From CAVPUA01 sp963828015 (lineage in GTDB: Bacteria; Actinomycetota; Actinomycetes; Mycobacteriales; Jatrophihabitantaceae), in the NCBI GenBank assembly GCA_963828015.1, contig CAWHCD010000004.1, positions 558,001 to 622,000 on the forward strand: a stretch of 64,000 nt of DNA, read 5' to 3'. The first letter of the stretch is position 1. The number at the start of each line of letters is the position of its first letter. The notes under the pieces were generated by a model. The model saw nothing but the letters and a program-made list of their open reading frames with translations, did no database searches and was not told the DNA's origin. This document shows, in pieces, positions 45,126-56,236 of this stretch. The position numbers and the translations under genes are program-made.

Positions 45126-46376
45126 GTGCGCATACTCGTCATCGGATCCGGCGCCCGTGAGCACGCCCTGTGCCTGTCCTTCGCGGCCGATCCGGCGGTT
45201 ACCGCCCTCGTCTGCGCGCCGGGCAACGCCGGCACCGCTGCGGTGGCCGAGCAGCGTGGGGTCGACGCCAACGACGGGGCGGCGGTGGCGGCCCTCGCGG
45301 TAGCGGTCGCCGCCGATCTGGTCGTGATCGGTCCGGAGGTGCCCCTGGTCGCCGGGGTCGCCGATGCCGTCCGGGCCGCAGGCATCGCCTGTTTCGGGCC
45401 GTCCAAGGCCGCCGCCCAGCTCGAGGGCAGCAAGGCCTTCGCCAAGTCGGTCATGGCCGCGGCGCACGTGCCCACCGCGCGTGCACATGTGTGCACCACG
45501 GCCGAGCAGGCCGCGGCGGCCCTCGATGAGTTCGGGCCGCCCTATGTGGTCAAGGACGACGGTCTGGCCGCCGGCAAGGGTGTGGTCGTCACCGATGACC
45601 GGGCCGAGGCGCTGGCGCACGCGGTGGCCTGCGAGCAGGTCGTCATCGAGGAGTACCTGGACGGTCCTGAGGTCTCGTTGTTCTGCGTGACCGACGGCTC
45701 GACGGTGGTGCCGTTGCTGCCGGCGCAGGACTTCAAGCGCATCGGCGACGGCGATACCGGACCCAACACCGGGGGCATGGGCGCCTACGCACCGCTGCCC
45801 TGGCTGTCGGCCGCCACCGTGGACGCGGTGCTGCGGACGGTGGCCCAACCGACCGTCGACGAGCTGGCCGCGCGCGGCACGCCGTTCGCCGGGTTGCTCT
45901 ACGTCGGGCTGGCCATGACGTCGCGCGGGCCGCGGGTGGTCGAGTTCAACGCCCGCTTCGGCGACCCCGAGACCCAGGTCGTGCTCGCGCTGCTCGAGTC
46001 GCCGCTGAGCGGGCTGCTGCTCGCCGCCGCGACCGGCCGGCTCGCGGCCCATCCGCCGTTGCGCTGGCGCGAGGGCTTCGCGGTGACAGTCGTCATCGCC
46101 GCCGAGGGTTACCCGGGCACGCCCAGGGTCGGTGACGTCATCGAGGGCGCGAGTGGCGAGGGCGTGATCCACGCCGGGACGCGGCGACGTGACGACGGCG
46201 TGATCGTCTCGGCCGGCGGCCGGGTGCTGTCGGTGACGGCCACCGGTCCCGATCTGGCCGCCGCCCGGGAGGCGGCCTATCAGCGGCTCGAGACGGTGAC
46301 GCTGCCCGGTGGCCAGCACCGCAGCGACATCGCCCTGGGCGCCGTCCGGAATGAGATCACGGCACCGTCTGCGTGA
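45126..46376 (+). CDS. purD: Phosphoribosylamine-glycine ligase (GARS)
   Basis: ATP-dependent second step of purine synthesis. 416 residues from GTG 45126. ATP-grasp enzyme: RILVIGSGAREHALC at the N-terminus, VVIGPEVPLVAGVADA, FGPSKAAAQLEGSKAFAK, VVKDDGLAAGKGVVV, the QDFKRIGDGDTGPNTGGMGAYAP block and VVEFNARFGDPETQVVL. Length is typical. It is separated from the TetR gene by hairpin D, so it may have its own promoter. Confidence 0.97.
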   Translation: MRILVIGSGAREHALCLSFAADPAVTALVCAPGNAGTAAVAEQRGVDANDGAAVAALAVAVAADLVVIGPEVPLVAGVADAVRAAGIACFGPSKAAAQLEGSKAFAKSVMAAAHVPTARAHVCTTAEQAAAALDEFGPPYVVKDDGLAAGKGVVVTDDRAEALAHAVACEQVVIEEYLDGPEVSLFCVTDGSTVVPLLPAQDFKRIGDGDTGPNTGGMGAYAPLPWLSAATVDAVLRTVAQPTVDELAARGTPFAGLLYVGLAMTSRGPRVVEFNARFGDPETQVVLALLESPLSGLLLAAATGRLAAHPPLRWREGFAVTVVIAAEGYPGTPRVGDVIEGASGEGVIHAGTRRRDDGVIVSAGGRVLSVTATGPDLAAAREAAYQRLETVTLPGGQHRSDIALGAVRNEITAPSA

Positions 46377-46407
46377 CGTAACCGCCTCCGGCGCGCAGCA
46401 TGGACCC

Positions 46408-47079
46408 ATGCCGTCCGTGCTGGAGTTCGATTTCCGCGGTGATCAGGGCGGGCCCGAGGACGGCGATCAGCTCGGCGGCCGGTCACCGCGCCGGGTTCCG
46501 GCCTGGGCCTGGATCGTCGCGGGCGTCCTGGTGCTGGTCGTCGCCGTCGGGGTGCAGGTGGGTCGCCGTGACTCGGCCCGGCCGGTCCCGATCGCTGCGG
46601 CCGACCTGCAGGACCAGCTGCGCAGCGTCGCCGTTGGACCCAGCTCGAGCGGGGGCGTGATCAAGCCCGGGTCGTTCGGCTGTCCGCAGATCCGAACGGG
46701 CTTTCCGCCGACGTCGACGCAGCTCGGCGCGATCGAGTCGGCCTTTCCCAGCTTCGGCACGGTCGACAGCACACCGGTGATCGACGGATCGTCGGGGCTG
46801 TGCTCGATCGCCTTTCGGGCCCTCGATGCAACGGGCGCGATTCTGGTCGTCGTGGTGACCGCCCCGCCGAATCCGCCGTCGCCGAGTGCGGCCGCATCCG
46901 CGGTCCCCGCCGTCCTCGTTCAGCCCGGCCGCGGCGGGTTCTCCTCCTTCCTCGGCGATGAGTACACGTCCCCGGGCGGTTTCCGAATCCAGGTCGGCGC
47001 GTTCACGGCCGCCGGGCGCAGTGCGGTCTCGGCGCAGCAGGTCACGAGTCTCATTCGGAACCCCGCGCTCACCTGGTAG
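46408..47079 (+). CDS. Single-pass membrane protein, unknown, in the purine cluster
   Basis: 223 residues from ATG 46408. A charged N-terminus (LEFDFRGDQGGPEDGDQL) precedes one helix WAWIVAGVLVLVVAVGVQV (about 33-51), then an exported domain: LQDQLRSVAVGP, FGCPQIRTGFPPTSTQLGAIESAFPSFG, two cysteines about 45 residues apart that may pair, and a Pro/Ser/Ala stretch. Not recognised. It lies between purD and purB with short gaps, so it is probably cotranscribed, although an exported protein has no obvious purine role. Confidence 0.7.
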   Translation: MPSVLEFDFRGDQGGPEDGDQLGGRSPRRVPAWAWIVAGVLVLVVAVGVQVGRRDSARPVPIAAADLQDQLRSVAVGPSSSGGVIKPGSFGCPQIRTGFPPTSTQLGAIESAFPSFGTVDSTPVIDGSSGLCSIAFRALDATGAILVVVVTAPPNPPSPSAAASAVPAVLVQPGRGGFSSFLGDEYTSPGGFRIQVGAFTAAGRSAVSAQQVTSLIRNPALTW

Positions 47080-47093
47080 GCAAGAATGGGCGC

Positions 47094-48542
47094 GTGAGTA
47101 GCGCAAAGCCCGAGATCCCCAACGTCCTGGCCAGTCGTTATGCCTCACCGGCCATGGTCACCATCTGGTCCCCGGCCCACAAGATCGTGCTCGAGCGCCA
47201 ACTCTGGCTGGCCGTTCTACGGGCGCAGGACACGCTCGGCATCGACGTACCGACCGACGCGATCCAGGCCTACCAGGCGGTCGTCGATCGGGGTGTCGAC
47301 GCGGTCGATCTCGACTCGATCGCCGCCCGTGAACGCATCACCCGCCACGACGTGAAGGCCCGGATCGAGGAGTTCGCCGAACTGGCCGGGCACGAGCAGA
47401 TCCACAAGGGGATGACCAGCCGCGATCTGACCGAGAACGTCGAGCAGCTGCAGCTGCGCGACTCCCTCGCGGTCATCCGCACCAAGACCCTGGCCGTGCT
47501 CTCGCGGCTGGCCCGGCGGGCGGGCGAGTACGACTCGCTCGTCATGACCGGGCGCTCCCACAACGTCGCCGCCCAGGCCACGACGCTCGGCAAACGCTTC
47601 GCCAGCGTGGCCGACGAGCTGCTGGTCGCGCTCGGCCGCCTCGACGACCTCGTGGCCCGCTATCCACTGCGCGGGATCAAGGGACCGGTGGGAACCGGGC
47701 AGGACATGCTCGACCTGCTCGGCGGTGACGAGGCCAAGCTGGCCGCCCTGGAGCAGGCGGTCGCGAGTCACCTCGGCTTCGCCACCACGCTGACCAGCGT
47801 GGGGCAGGTCTACCCGCGATCGCTGGACTGGGACGTCCTGTCGCTGCTGGTGCAACTGGCCGCCGCGCCCTCCTCGATGGCCAAGACGATCCGGCTGATG
47901 GCCGGCAACGAGCTGGTCACCGAGGGCTTCAAGCCCGGGCAGGTCGGCTCCTCGGCGATGCCGCACAAGATGAACACCCGCAGTGCCGAGCGGATCAACG
48001 GGTTCGCCGTGATCGTGCGGGGCTACGCCTCGATGGCCGGCGAACTGGCCGGGGACCAGTGGAACGAGGGCGACGTCTCGTGCTCGGTCGTGCGCCGGGT
48101 CGCGCTGCCGGACGCCTTCTTCGCCCTCGACGGCCTGCTCGAGACGACGCTGACCGTCCTGGACGAGTTCGGGGCCTTCCCGGCCGTCATCGCCCGCGAA
48201 CTCGACCGCTACCTGCCGTTCCTGGCCACGACCAAAGTGCTGATGGCGGCGGTCCGGGCCGGGGTCGGACGTGAAATCGCCCACGAAGTGATCAAGACGC
48301 ACGCCGTCGCGGTAGCCCTGCAGATGCGCGAGCAGGGCAGCGAGGGCAATGACCTGTTGGCCCGGCTGGCCGCTGATCCCCGCCTCGGGCTGTCCGCCGG
48401 CGAGCTCGATCTCCTGCTGGCCGAACCGATCTCGTTCACCGGAGCCGCGCGGGCCCAGGTCGCGGCGGTCGTTGCGGCGATCGAGCAGGCGTTGCTCAGC
48501 GACCCGGCGGCGGCGCTCTACCAGCCCCAACCGATCCTCTGA
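47094..48542 (+). CDS. purB: Adenylosuccinate lyase
   Basis: Cleaves SAICAR to AICAR and adenylosuccinate to AMP, each with loss of fumarate. 482 residues from GTG 47094. The fumarase-superfamily signature GSSAMPHKMNTR is at about residue 286, with catalytic His in GRSHNVAAQATT and the MTSRDLTEN segment. It starts YASPAMVTIWSPAHK, the long actinobacterial form. A 38-base gap leads to purC. Confidence 0.97.
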   Translation: MSSAKPEIPNVLASRYASPAMVTIWSPAHKIVLERQLWLAVLRAQDTLGIDVPTDAIQAYQAVVDRGVDAVDLDSIAARERITRHDVKARIEEFAELAGHEQIHKGMTSRDLTENVEQLQLRDSLAVIRTKTLAVLSRLARRAGEYDSLVMTGRSHNVAAQATTLGKRFASVADELLVALGRLDDLVARYPLRGIKGPVGTGQDMLDLLGGDEAKLAALEQAVASHLGFATTLTSVGQVYPRSLDWDVLSLLVQLAAAPSSMAKTIRLMAGNELVTEGFKPGQVGSSAMPHKMNTRSAERINGFAVIVRGYASMAGELAGDQWNEGDVSCSVVRRVALPDAFFALDGLLETTLTVLDEFGAFPAVIARELDRYLPFLATTKVLMAAVRAGVGREIAHEVIKTHAVAVALQMREQGSEGNDLLARLAADPRLGLSAGELDLLLAEPISFTGAARAQVAAVVAAIEQALLSDPAAALYQPQPIL

Positions 48543-48579
48543 GCCGGAGGCGACCAATGCGCCTGACTCGCATGGAAGG

Positions 48580-49461
48580 ATGAGCGCAGTGAGCCTCACC
48601 CCTGTGCACAGCGGCAAGGTCCGGGACCTCTATCGGAACGCTGACGGCCAGTTGCTCATGGTGGCCAGCGACCGCATCAGCGCCTTCGACTACATCCTGC
48701 CGACCCTGATTCCGGACAAGGGCCGAGTGCTCACCGCCATGACGGTGTGGTGGTTCGAGCAACTGGCCGACCTGGTGCCCAACCACCTCATCAGCGTCGA
48801 CTCGCCCGAGATCCCGGCCGAGTTCCGGGGCCGGGCGATGCTGTGTCACGAGCTGGCGATGGTGCCCGTCGAGGCTGTGGCCCGGGGTTACCTGACCGGG
48901 TCGGGCTTCCTGGACTACCAGGTCAGCGGCTCGGTCTGCGGCGTCGCGCTGCCGGCCGGCCTGCGCGACGGCGATCGGCTCAGCGAGCCGATCTTCACCC
49001 CGGCCAGCAAGGCCGCGATCGGTGAGCACGACGAGAACGTCAGCTTCGCCGCGGTCGTCGCCCAGGTCGGGCAGTCGACGGCCGAGGAACTGCGGGACGT
49101 GACGCTGGCGGTGTTCGCCCGGGCCAGTGACCTGGCCCGGCAGAAGGGCATCCTGCTCGCCGACACCAAGTTCGAGTTCGGCCGCGACCCGGCCGGGCGC
49201 CTGGTCCTCGGCGATGAGGTGCTGACGCCGGACTCCTCGCGGTTCTGGCCGGCCGACGAGTGGACGCCCGGACGACCGCAGCCCAGCTTCGACAAGCAAT
49301 ACGTCCGCAACTGGCTGCTGTCGCCGCAGTCCGGGTGGGACCGCCACCGGGGGGAACAGCCGCCGGCGCTGCCGCCGGACGTGGTCGATGCGACTCGATC
49401 CCGCTACGTCGAGGCCTACGAGCGGCTGACCGGGCTGGAGTTCGCGGAGTGGATCAGCTAG
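48580..49461 (+). CDS. purC: SAICAR synthase
   Basis: Phosphoribosylaminoimidazole-succinocarboxamide synthase, the step before PurB. 293 residues from ATG 48580 (GGAAGG upstream; GTG 48589 also possible). Motifs: HSGKVRDLYRNADGQLLMVASDRISAFDYILPT, ARGYLTGSGFLDYQ, LPAGLRDGDRLSEPIFTPASKA, ADTKFEFGRD and DEVLTPDSSRFWPADEW. Length and the insertion pattern match the bacterial/yeast-like long form. Confidence 0.97.
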   Translation: MSAVSLTPVHSGKVRDLYRNADGQLLMVASDRISAFDYILPTLIPDKGRVLTAMTVWWFEQLADLVPNHLISVDSPEIPAEFRGRAMLCHELAMVPVEAVARGYLTGSGFLDYQVSGSVCGVALPAGLRDGDRLSEPIFTPASKAAIGEHDENVSFAAVVAQVGQSTAEELRDVTLAVFARASDLARQKGILLADTKFEFGRDPAGRLVLGDEVLTPDSSRFWPADEWTPGRPQPSFDKQYVRNWLLSPQSGWDRHRGEQPPALPPDVVDATRSRYVEAYERLTGLEFAEWIS

Positions 49462-49503
49462 CGCGCCCGATATCCTCAAGTCCTCTGCGAAGAAGGAGTG
49501 GCC

Positions 49504-49734
49504 GTGCCGCGAGTGGTCGTCGATGTCGTGCTCAAGCCCGAGATTTTGGATCCGCAGGGGCAGGCGATCCTCGGTGCGCTCGGCCGGCTCGGCATCCTGG
49601 GCGTCAACGCGGTCCGGCAGGGCAAGCATTTCGAACTCGACGTCGAAGAGAGCGTGGACGAGGCCACCCTGGCCCGGCTGGCCGATACCTTGCTGGCCAA
49701 TCCGGTGATCGAAGACTTCACGATCACCCGCTGA
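49504..49734 (+). CDS. purS: FGAM synthase subunit PurS
   Basis: 76 residues from GTG 49504 (AAGGAG six bases upstream; GTG 49498 would be two codons longer but sits too close to the site). Sequence VVVDVVLKPEILDPQGQAILGALGRLGILGVNAVRQGKHFELDVEE is typical PurS. It bridges the small PurL and PurQ to channel ammonia in FGAM synthase. It is followed by purQ and purL, completing the three-subunit enzyme. Confidence 0.95.
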   Translation: MPRVVVDVVLKPEILDPQGQAILGALGRLGILGVNAVRQGKHFELDVEESVDEATLARLADTLLANPVIEDFTITR

Positions 49735-49765
49735 GTCACGTCGTGTTCCCCGGTAGCCTGAGCCG

Positions 49766-50437
49766 GTGCCAATGCGCATCGGAGTAGTCACCTTTCCCGG
49801 CAGTCTCGACGACCGCGACGCCCTGCGCGCTGCCCGGATCGCCGGGGCGCAAGCCGTGCCGTTGTGGCACGGGGATTCCGCGCTCGGCGACGTCGACGCG
49901 GTGGTGCTCCCGGGCGGTTTCTCCTACGGCGACTACCTGCGCTGTGGGGCCATCGCCCGCTTCGCGCCGATCATGAAGGCCATCGTGAAGGGCGCCGCCG
50001 ACGGGCTGCCGGTGCTCGGCATCTGCAACGGCTTCCAGGTGCTGTGCGAGTCGCACCTGCTTCCAGGTGCCCTGATCGGTAACGATTCGCGCCGGTTCGT
50101 CTGCCGCGATCAGACCCTGCTGGTCGAGAACAACACCACGACCTGGACGTCACACTTTCGGGCCGGCCAGGAGATCGTCATCCCGCTCAAGAACGGTGAG
50201 GGCGGTTACGTCGCCGATCGGCGCACCCTGGACGAACTCGAGGACACCGGCCGCGTCGTCGTGCGCTACCGCGACGGCAACCCGAACGGCAGCTACCGCG
50301 ATATCGCCGGAATCAGCAACGCGGCCGGCAACGTCGTCGGCCTGATGCCCCATCCCGAACACGCCGTCGAGACACTTACCGGGCCGAGCCTGGACGGGCT
50401 CGGCTTCTTCCTCTCCCTGCTGGGCGTCGCGGCGTGA
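49766..50437 (+). CDS. purQ: FGAM synthase glutaminase subunit PurQ
   Basis: Class I glutamine amidotransferase that releases ammonia for PurL. 223 residues from GTG 49766. The nucleophile is C87 in LPVLGICNGFQVLCE, with the His-Glu pair in GLMPHPEHAVE near residues 205-210. The start overlaps nothing; the stop overlaps the purL GTG as GTGA. Confidence 0.97.
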   Translation: MPMRIGVVTFPGSLDDRDALRAARIAGAQAVPLWHGDSALGDVDAVVLPGGFSYGDYLRCGAIARFAPIMKAIVKGAADGLPVLGICNGFQVLCESHLLPGALIGNDSRRFVCRDQTLLVENNTTTWTSHFRAGQEIVIPLKNGEGGYVADRRTLDELEDTGRVVVRYRDGNPNGSYRDIAGISNAAGNVVGLMPHPEHAVETLTGPSLDGLGFFLSLLGVAA

Positions 50438-52725
50438 GCAAGACAGACGACGGCGACACCGTGAGGCTCGACACGGTCAAGCACGCGGGCAAGACCCCGG
50501 AGCAGCCACAGCCCTTCCGTGAGCTAGGACTGAGCGAGGACGAGTACGTCCGGATCCGCGAAATCCTGGGCCGGCGCCCGACCAGCTCCGAGCTGGCGAT
50601 CTATTCGGTCATGTGGAGCGAGCACTGCTCCTACAAGTCCTCCAAGGTGCACCTGCGCCAGTTCGGCGAGAAGGTCCCCCCGCAAGCGGCCGGGATTCTG
50701 CTGGTCGGCATGGGCGAGAACGCCGGCGTCGTCGACGTCGGCGACGGCTGGGCGGTGACCTTCAAGATCGAGTCGCACAATCACCCCAGCTACGTCGAGC
50801 CCCATCAGGGCGCCGCCACCGGCGTCGGGGGCATCGTGCGCGACATCCTGACCATGGGTGCTCGTCCGGTCGCGGTCATGGACTCGCTGCGGTTCGGCCG
50901 GGCCGAGGCGCCGGACACGGCTCGTGTGCTGCCCGGCGTGGTCAGCGGCGTCGGCAGCTACGGCAACTGCCTGGGCCTGCCCAACATCGGCGGCGAGGCC
51001 GTCTTCGACGATTCCTACTACGGCAATCCGCTCGTCAACGCCCTGTGCGTCGGGGTGCTGCGCAAGGACGACATCAAGCTGGCCAAGGCCGACGGCCCCG
51101 GCAACCACGTCGTGCTCTTCGGCGCCCGCACCGGCGGCGACGGCATCGGCGGGGCGTCGGTGTTGGCGAGTACGACCTTCGACGCCACCAAGCCCTCCAA
51201 GCGCCCGGCCGTGCAGGTCGGCGACCCGTTCGCCGAGAAGGTGCTCATCGAGTGCTGCCTGGAGATCTTCGCCGAGGACCTGGTGATCGGCATCCAGGAT
51301 CTGGGCGCGGCCGGGCTGTCGTGCGCGACCACCGAGCTGGCCGCGGCCGGCACCGGCGGCATGGAGATCGACCTCGACCTCGCCCCGTTGCGCGATGAGA
51401 CGTTGACGCCCGAAGAGATCCTGATGAGCGAGTCGCAGGAGCGGATGATGGCGGTCGTCTCGCCGGATCACCTGTCCCGCTTCCTGCAGATCTGCCAGCG
51501 CTGGGACGTCACCGCCACCGTGATCGGGACGGTCACCGACGGGGATCGGTTGCGGATGAAGTGGCACGGCGACACGATCGTCGACATCCCCCCGCGCACC
51601 GCCGCCCACGAGGGCCCGGTCTATGACCGCCCGATTCACCGGCCCTACGACCAGGACGCGATCAACGTCGAACACCCGCTGCCGCGCCCGCGAACCGGCG
51701 ATGAGTTGCGCCGCACGTTGCTGCGCCTGATCGCCTCGCCCAACCTGGCCGACAAGTCCTGGATCACCGACCAGTACGACCGCTATGTGCTGGGCAACAC
51801 CGTCCTGGCTCAGCCCGAGAACGCGGGCATGATCCGGATCGGTACGTGGGACGCCGACTCCAGTGCCGGCATCGCCCTGGCCGTCGACGGCAACGGCCGC
51901 TACACCCGTCTCGATCCCTACACCGGCGCGCAGCTCGCCCTGGCCGAGGCCTATCGCAACGTGGCCACCACCGGGGCGCGGCCGCTCGCGGTCAGCGACT
52001 GCCTCAACTTCGGCTCGCCGGAGGATCCGGCCGTCATGTGGCAGTTCAGCGAGGCCGTTCGCGGGATCGCCGACGGCTGCCTGGAGTTGGGCGTCCCGGT
52101 CACCGGGGGCAACGTCAGCTTCTACAACCAGACCGGCGACACCGCGATCTTGCCGACCCCGGTGATCGGTGTCCTGGGCGTCATCGACGACGTCGCCCGG
52201 CGGACCCCGCACGGGCTGGACAGCGACGGTGCGCTGATCTACCTGCTGGGCGACACCTACGACGAGTTCGGTGGCTCGGAGTGGGCCAATACCGTCCACG
52301 GTTACCTCGGGGGGATGCCGCCCAAGGTCGACTTCGCGCGGGAACGGCTGCTCGCCGACGTCCTGATCAACTCCTCGCGGGACGGCCTGATCGACGCCGC
52401 GCATGACCTCTCCGACGGCGGCCTGGCGCAGGCCCTGGTCGAAGGTTGTGTGCGTGGTAACGCCGGGGCGCGGATCGTCCTGCCGGAGGGCGCCGACCCG
52501 TTCGTCGCCCTGTTCTCCGAGTCGGCCGGTCGCGCGATCGTGGCCGTGCCGCGCAGCGAAGAGGTGCGCTTCACCGACATGTGCACGGCCCGTGGTTTGC
52601 CCCACGCCCGGATCGGGGTCGTCGATGTGCTGTCGGCCGACCTCGAGATCCAGGGACAGTTCCGCGTTGGGATCGCCGAGTTGCGCAAGGCTTGGACCGG
52701 CACGCTGCCCGCCCTGTTCGGGTGA
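50434..52725 (+). CDS. purL: FGAM synthase catalytic subunit, small PurL
   Basis: ATP-dependent amidation of FGAR to FGAM. 763 residues from GTG 50434, coupled to purQ. This is the short form that needs PurS and PurQ. Motifs include ELAIYSVMWSEHCSYKSSKVHL, FKIESHNHPSYVEPHQGAATGVGGIVRDILTMGARPVA, ARTGGDGIGGASVLASTTFD, IQDLGAAGLSCATTELAA and VTGGNVSFYNQTG. Its stop overlaps the next start as GTGA. Confidence 0.98.
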   Translation: MSKTDDGDTVRLDTVKHAGKTPEQPQPFRELGLSEDEYVRIREILGRRPTSSELAIYSVMWSEHCSYKSSKVHLRQFGEKVPPQAAGILLVGMGENAGVVDVGDGWAVTFKIESHNHPSYVEPHQGAATGVGGIVRDILTMGARPVAVMDSLRFGRAEAPDTARVLPGVVSGVGSYGNCLGLPNIGGEAVFDDSYYGNPLVNALCVGVLRKDDIKLAKADGPGNHVVLFGARTGGDGIGGASVLASTTFDATKPSKRPAVQVGDPFAEKVLIECCLEIFAEDLVIGIQDLGAAGLSCATTELAAAGTGGMEIDLDLAPLRDETLTPEEILMSESQERMMAVVSPDHLSRFLQICQRWDVTATVIGTVTDGDRLRMKWHGDTIVDIPPRTAAHEGPVYDRPIHRPYDQDAINVEHPLPRPRTGDELRRTLLRLIASPNLADKSWITDQYDRYVLGNTVLAQPENAGMIRIGTWDADSSAGIALAVDGNGRYTRLDPYTGAQLALAEAYRNVATTGARPLAVSDCLNFGSPEDPAVMWQFSEAVRGIADGCLELGVPVTGGNVSFYNQTGDTAILPTPVIGVLGVIDDVARRTPHGLDSDGALIYLLGDTYDEFGGSEWANTVHGYLGGMPPKVDFARERLLADVLINSSRDGLIDAAHDLSDGGLAQALVEGCVRGNAGARIVLPEGADPFVALFSESAGRAIVAVPRSEEVRFTDMCTARGLPHARIGVVDVLSADLEIQGQFRVGIAELRKAWTGTLPALFG

Positions 52726-53501
52726 GCGCGCGCGTACTGGATGAACTGGGCGCGGCCTACGTCGAGCAGGTCGAGGCGCTCGCCACCTGGCTGGACCAGC
52801 AACCGGTCGCGGCCTTCACCGCCCCATCGGTGTTGCCGGGCTGGGACGTCCGCACCCTGACCGCGCACGTGGTGATGCTGCATTCCGGGCTGATCGACCG
52901 GCTGGCCGACGCAACCACCGAACCCGTCCCACCGCTGCACGAGTACGTCACGCTCTACCGGCCGGCCGCCGACCAGATCGAGGCCCGTACGTTGGCCGCC
53001 CGCGCCGATTGGACACCGCTGCAACTGATCGCCCGGTTGCGGGCGGTGCCCGACGTGCGACCGTTGCTGGCCGACCTCGCCCCGACCGACGCGATCATGG
53101 GCGGTCGGGGTCCGACGTCGGTTCACGACTGGGTCATCACCCGGCTGCTGGACCTGGTCGTGCACTGCGATGACCTGAGCCGATCGCTCCCGGACGCCGA
53201 CCCGGTGCCGCTGCAGCGGGCAGCGCTGGCCGCGGTGGTCCGTACCCTCGCGCAGATCCTCGCCGCGCAGGCGCCGGGGCGTTCGGTCGAGGTCCGGGTG
53301 CCACCGTTCGTGGCCGTTCAGGCGGTCGAGGGGCCGCGGCACACTCGCGGCACGCCGCCCAACGTCGTCGAGACCGATCCGCTCACCTGGCTGCGGTTGG
53401 CCACCGGCCGGCTGGCCTTCACCGAGGCCGTGGCCACCGGGTCGGCCCGCGCTTCCGGCCTGCGCGCCGACCTGACGCCGTATCTCCCGCTGCTGTCCTG
53501 A
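52722..53501 (+). CDS. Mycothiol-dependent maleylpyruvate-isomerase-like / sterol-carrier family protein
   Basis: 259 residues from GTG 52722, coupled to purL. The N-terminal DinB-like four-helix region (AYVEQVEALATWLDQQP...LPGWDVRTLTAHVVMLHSGLIDRL) carries the WxxxxLTAHVxxLH pattern of mycothiol-dependent enzymes. The C-terminal region (VEVRVPPFVAVQAVEGPRHTRGTPPNVVETDPLTWLRLATGRLAF) is the SCP2-like domain seen in the protein conserved between purL and purF in many actinobacteria. Metal-binding His residues are likely (HVVMLH, VVHCDD). No purine-related function is established. Confidence 0.82.
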   Translation: MSARVLDELGAAYVEQVEALATWLDQQPVAAFTAPSVLPGWDVRTLTAHVVMLHSGLIDRLADATTEPVPPLHEYVTLYRPAADQIEARTLAARADWTPLQLIARLRAVPDVRPLLADLAPTDAIMGGRGPTSVHDWVITRLLDLVVHCDDLSRSLPDADPVPLQRAALAAVVRTLAQILAAQAPGRSVEVRVPPFVAVQAVEGPRHTRGTPPNVVETDPLTWLRLATGRLAFTEAVATGSARASGLRADLTPYLPLLS

Positions 53502-53530
53502 GCCGCACTACCTGCGAGCGGTGCGCGACG

Positions 53531-53548
53531 CGCCGCAGCGATGCGGCG
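53531..53548 (+). terminator. Short stem-loop upstream of purF
   Basis: CGCCGCA (53531-53537) pairs with TGCGGCG (53542-53548) over a GCGA tetraloop, 40 bases before the purF start. It may be an attenuating or stabilising stem. No T run. Confidence 0.35.
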
Positions 53549-53587
53549 GCGGTGAGTCCCCGACCTTCCAGCCGGTAGGGTGAGGGC

Positions 53588-55134
53588 GTGGCACGCGGTG
53601 ACGGCAGGCTTACCCACGACCTCAATCCGCACGGAATCAATCCCGACAAGGGCCCGCAGGATGCCTGCGGGGTTTTCGGGGTCTGGGCTCCGGGCGAAGA
53701 GGTGGCCAAGCTGACCTACTTCGGTCTGTACGCGCTGCAGCACCGCGGACAGGAAGCGGCCGGAATCGCGGTCAGCGACGGATCCTCGGTGGTCGTCTAC
53801 AAGGACCTCGGCCTGGTCTCCCAAGTCTTCGACGAGGCCACTCTGGCCACCCTGCAGGGGCACATCGCCGTCGGGCATACGCGTTACTCGACCACCGGCG
53901 CGGTCACCTGGGAGAACGCGCAGCCCAGTTTCCGCACCACCCGCACCGGCACCGGCCTCGCACTGGGCCACAACGGCAACCTGGTGAACACCCTCGAACT
54001 GGCCAACGAGGCGCAGGCGGCGGGCATCAGCACCCAGAGCAACCTCAAGGCGACGACCGACTCCGATCTGCTCACCGCCCTGCTCGCCGCCCGCCCGGAC
54101 GTGTCGATCGAGCAGGCGGCGATGGACGTGCTGCCCAAGCTGCGCGGGGCGTATTCGCTGGTATTCATGGACGAGCACACGCTTTACGCCGCCCGCGACC
54201 CGCAGGGCGTCCGCCCCTTGGCGTTGGGCCGGCTGGCCCGCGGTTGGGTGGTTACGTCCGAGACGGCCGCCTTGGACATTGTCGGGGCCTCGTTCGTGCG
54301 CGAGATCGAGCCGGGCGAACTGGTGTCCATCGACGAGGACGGTCTGCGTTCGCAGCACTTCGCCGTGGCCCAGCCCAAGGCCTGCCTCTTCGAGTACGTC
54401 TACGTCGCCCGCCCGGACAGCACCCTGGCCGGACGCAACGTGCATTCGGCGCGGGTCGAGACCGGCCGGCGGCTGGCCCTGGAATCGCCCGTCGAGGCCG
54501 ACCTGGTCATTCCCACACCGGAATCCGGCACGCCCGCCGCGATCGGCTTCGCCGAGCAGTCCGGCATCCCGTACGGCACCGGCCTGGTCAAGAACGCCTA
54601 CGTCGGGCGCACCTTCATCCAGCCGTCGCAGACCATCCGGCAGCTCGGCATCCGGCTCAAGCTCAATCCGCTGCGCGACGTGATCCGCGGCAAGCGCCTG
54701 GTGGTCGTCGACGACTCGATCGTGCGCGGCAATACCCAGCGCGCGCTGGTCGGGATGCTCAGGGAGGCCGGGGCGTTGGAGGTCCACGTGCGCATCTCCT
54801 CCCCGCCGGTCAAGTGGCCCTGTTTCTACGGGATCGACTTCGCCTCCAAGGCCGAACTGCTGGCCAACGGCCTCGACGTCGAGGGCATCCGCCGGGCGAT
54901 CGGGGCCGACTCACTGGGCTACGTCTCGCTCGAGGGCGTGATCGCGGCGACCGATCAGCCGAAGTCGCGGCTGTGCCGGGCCTGCTTCGACGGCGTCTAC
55001 CCGATCGAGCTGCCCGAAGACATGGGCGGCAAGCACGTGCTCGAGGGGATCGGGCGCTCGGTGCAGCAGGGCGGCGTCGTCCGGGAGCCTGAGCACAGCG
55101 CCGCGGTGTCGGCTGAAGGTGCACTCAGCCGTCC

Positions 55135-55138
<4 letters not shown>
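53588..55138 (+). CDS. purF: Amidophosphoribosyltransferase
   Basis: First committed step of purine synthesis: PRPP plus glutamine to phosphoribosylamine. 516 residues from GTG 53588. A propeptide of 26 residues precedes nucleophile C27 (PQDACGVFGVW), as in self-processed B. subtilis-type PurF. Other marks are LQHRGQEAAGIAV, VGHTRYSTTG, the PRPP loop RLVVVDDSIVRGNT (about 375-388) and SSPPVKWPCFYGIDF. The cysteines KSRLCRACFDG suit the iron-sulfur type. Its stop overlaps the purM ATG. Confidence 0.98.
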
Positions 55139-56211
<1,073 letters not shown>

Positions 56212-56236
56212 CAGCGCCCAGGGTCTGCGGAGTTGC

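Noticed and set aside
50524..52605. 693-residue minus-strand open frame opposite purL
   Set aside because: Antisense shadow of a complete purL.
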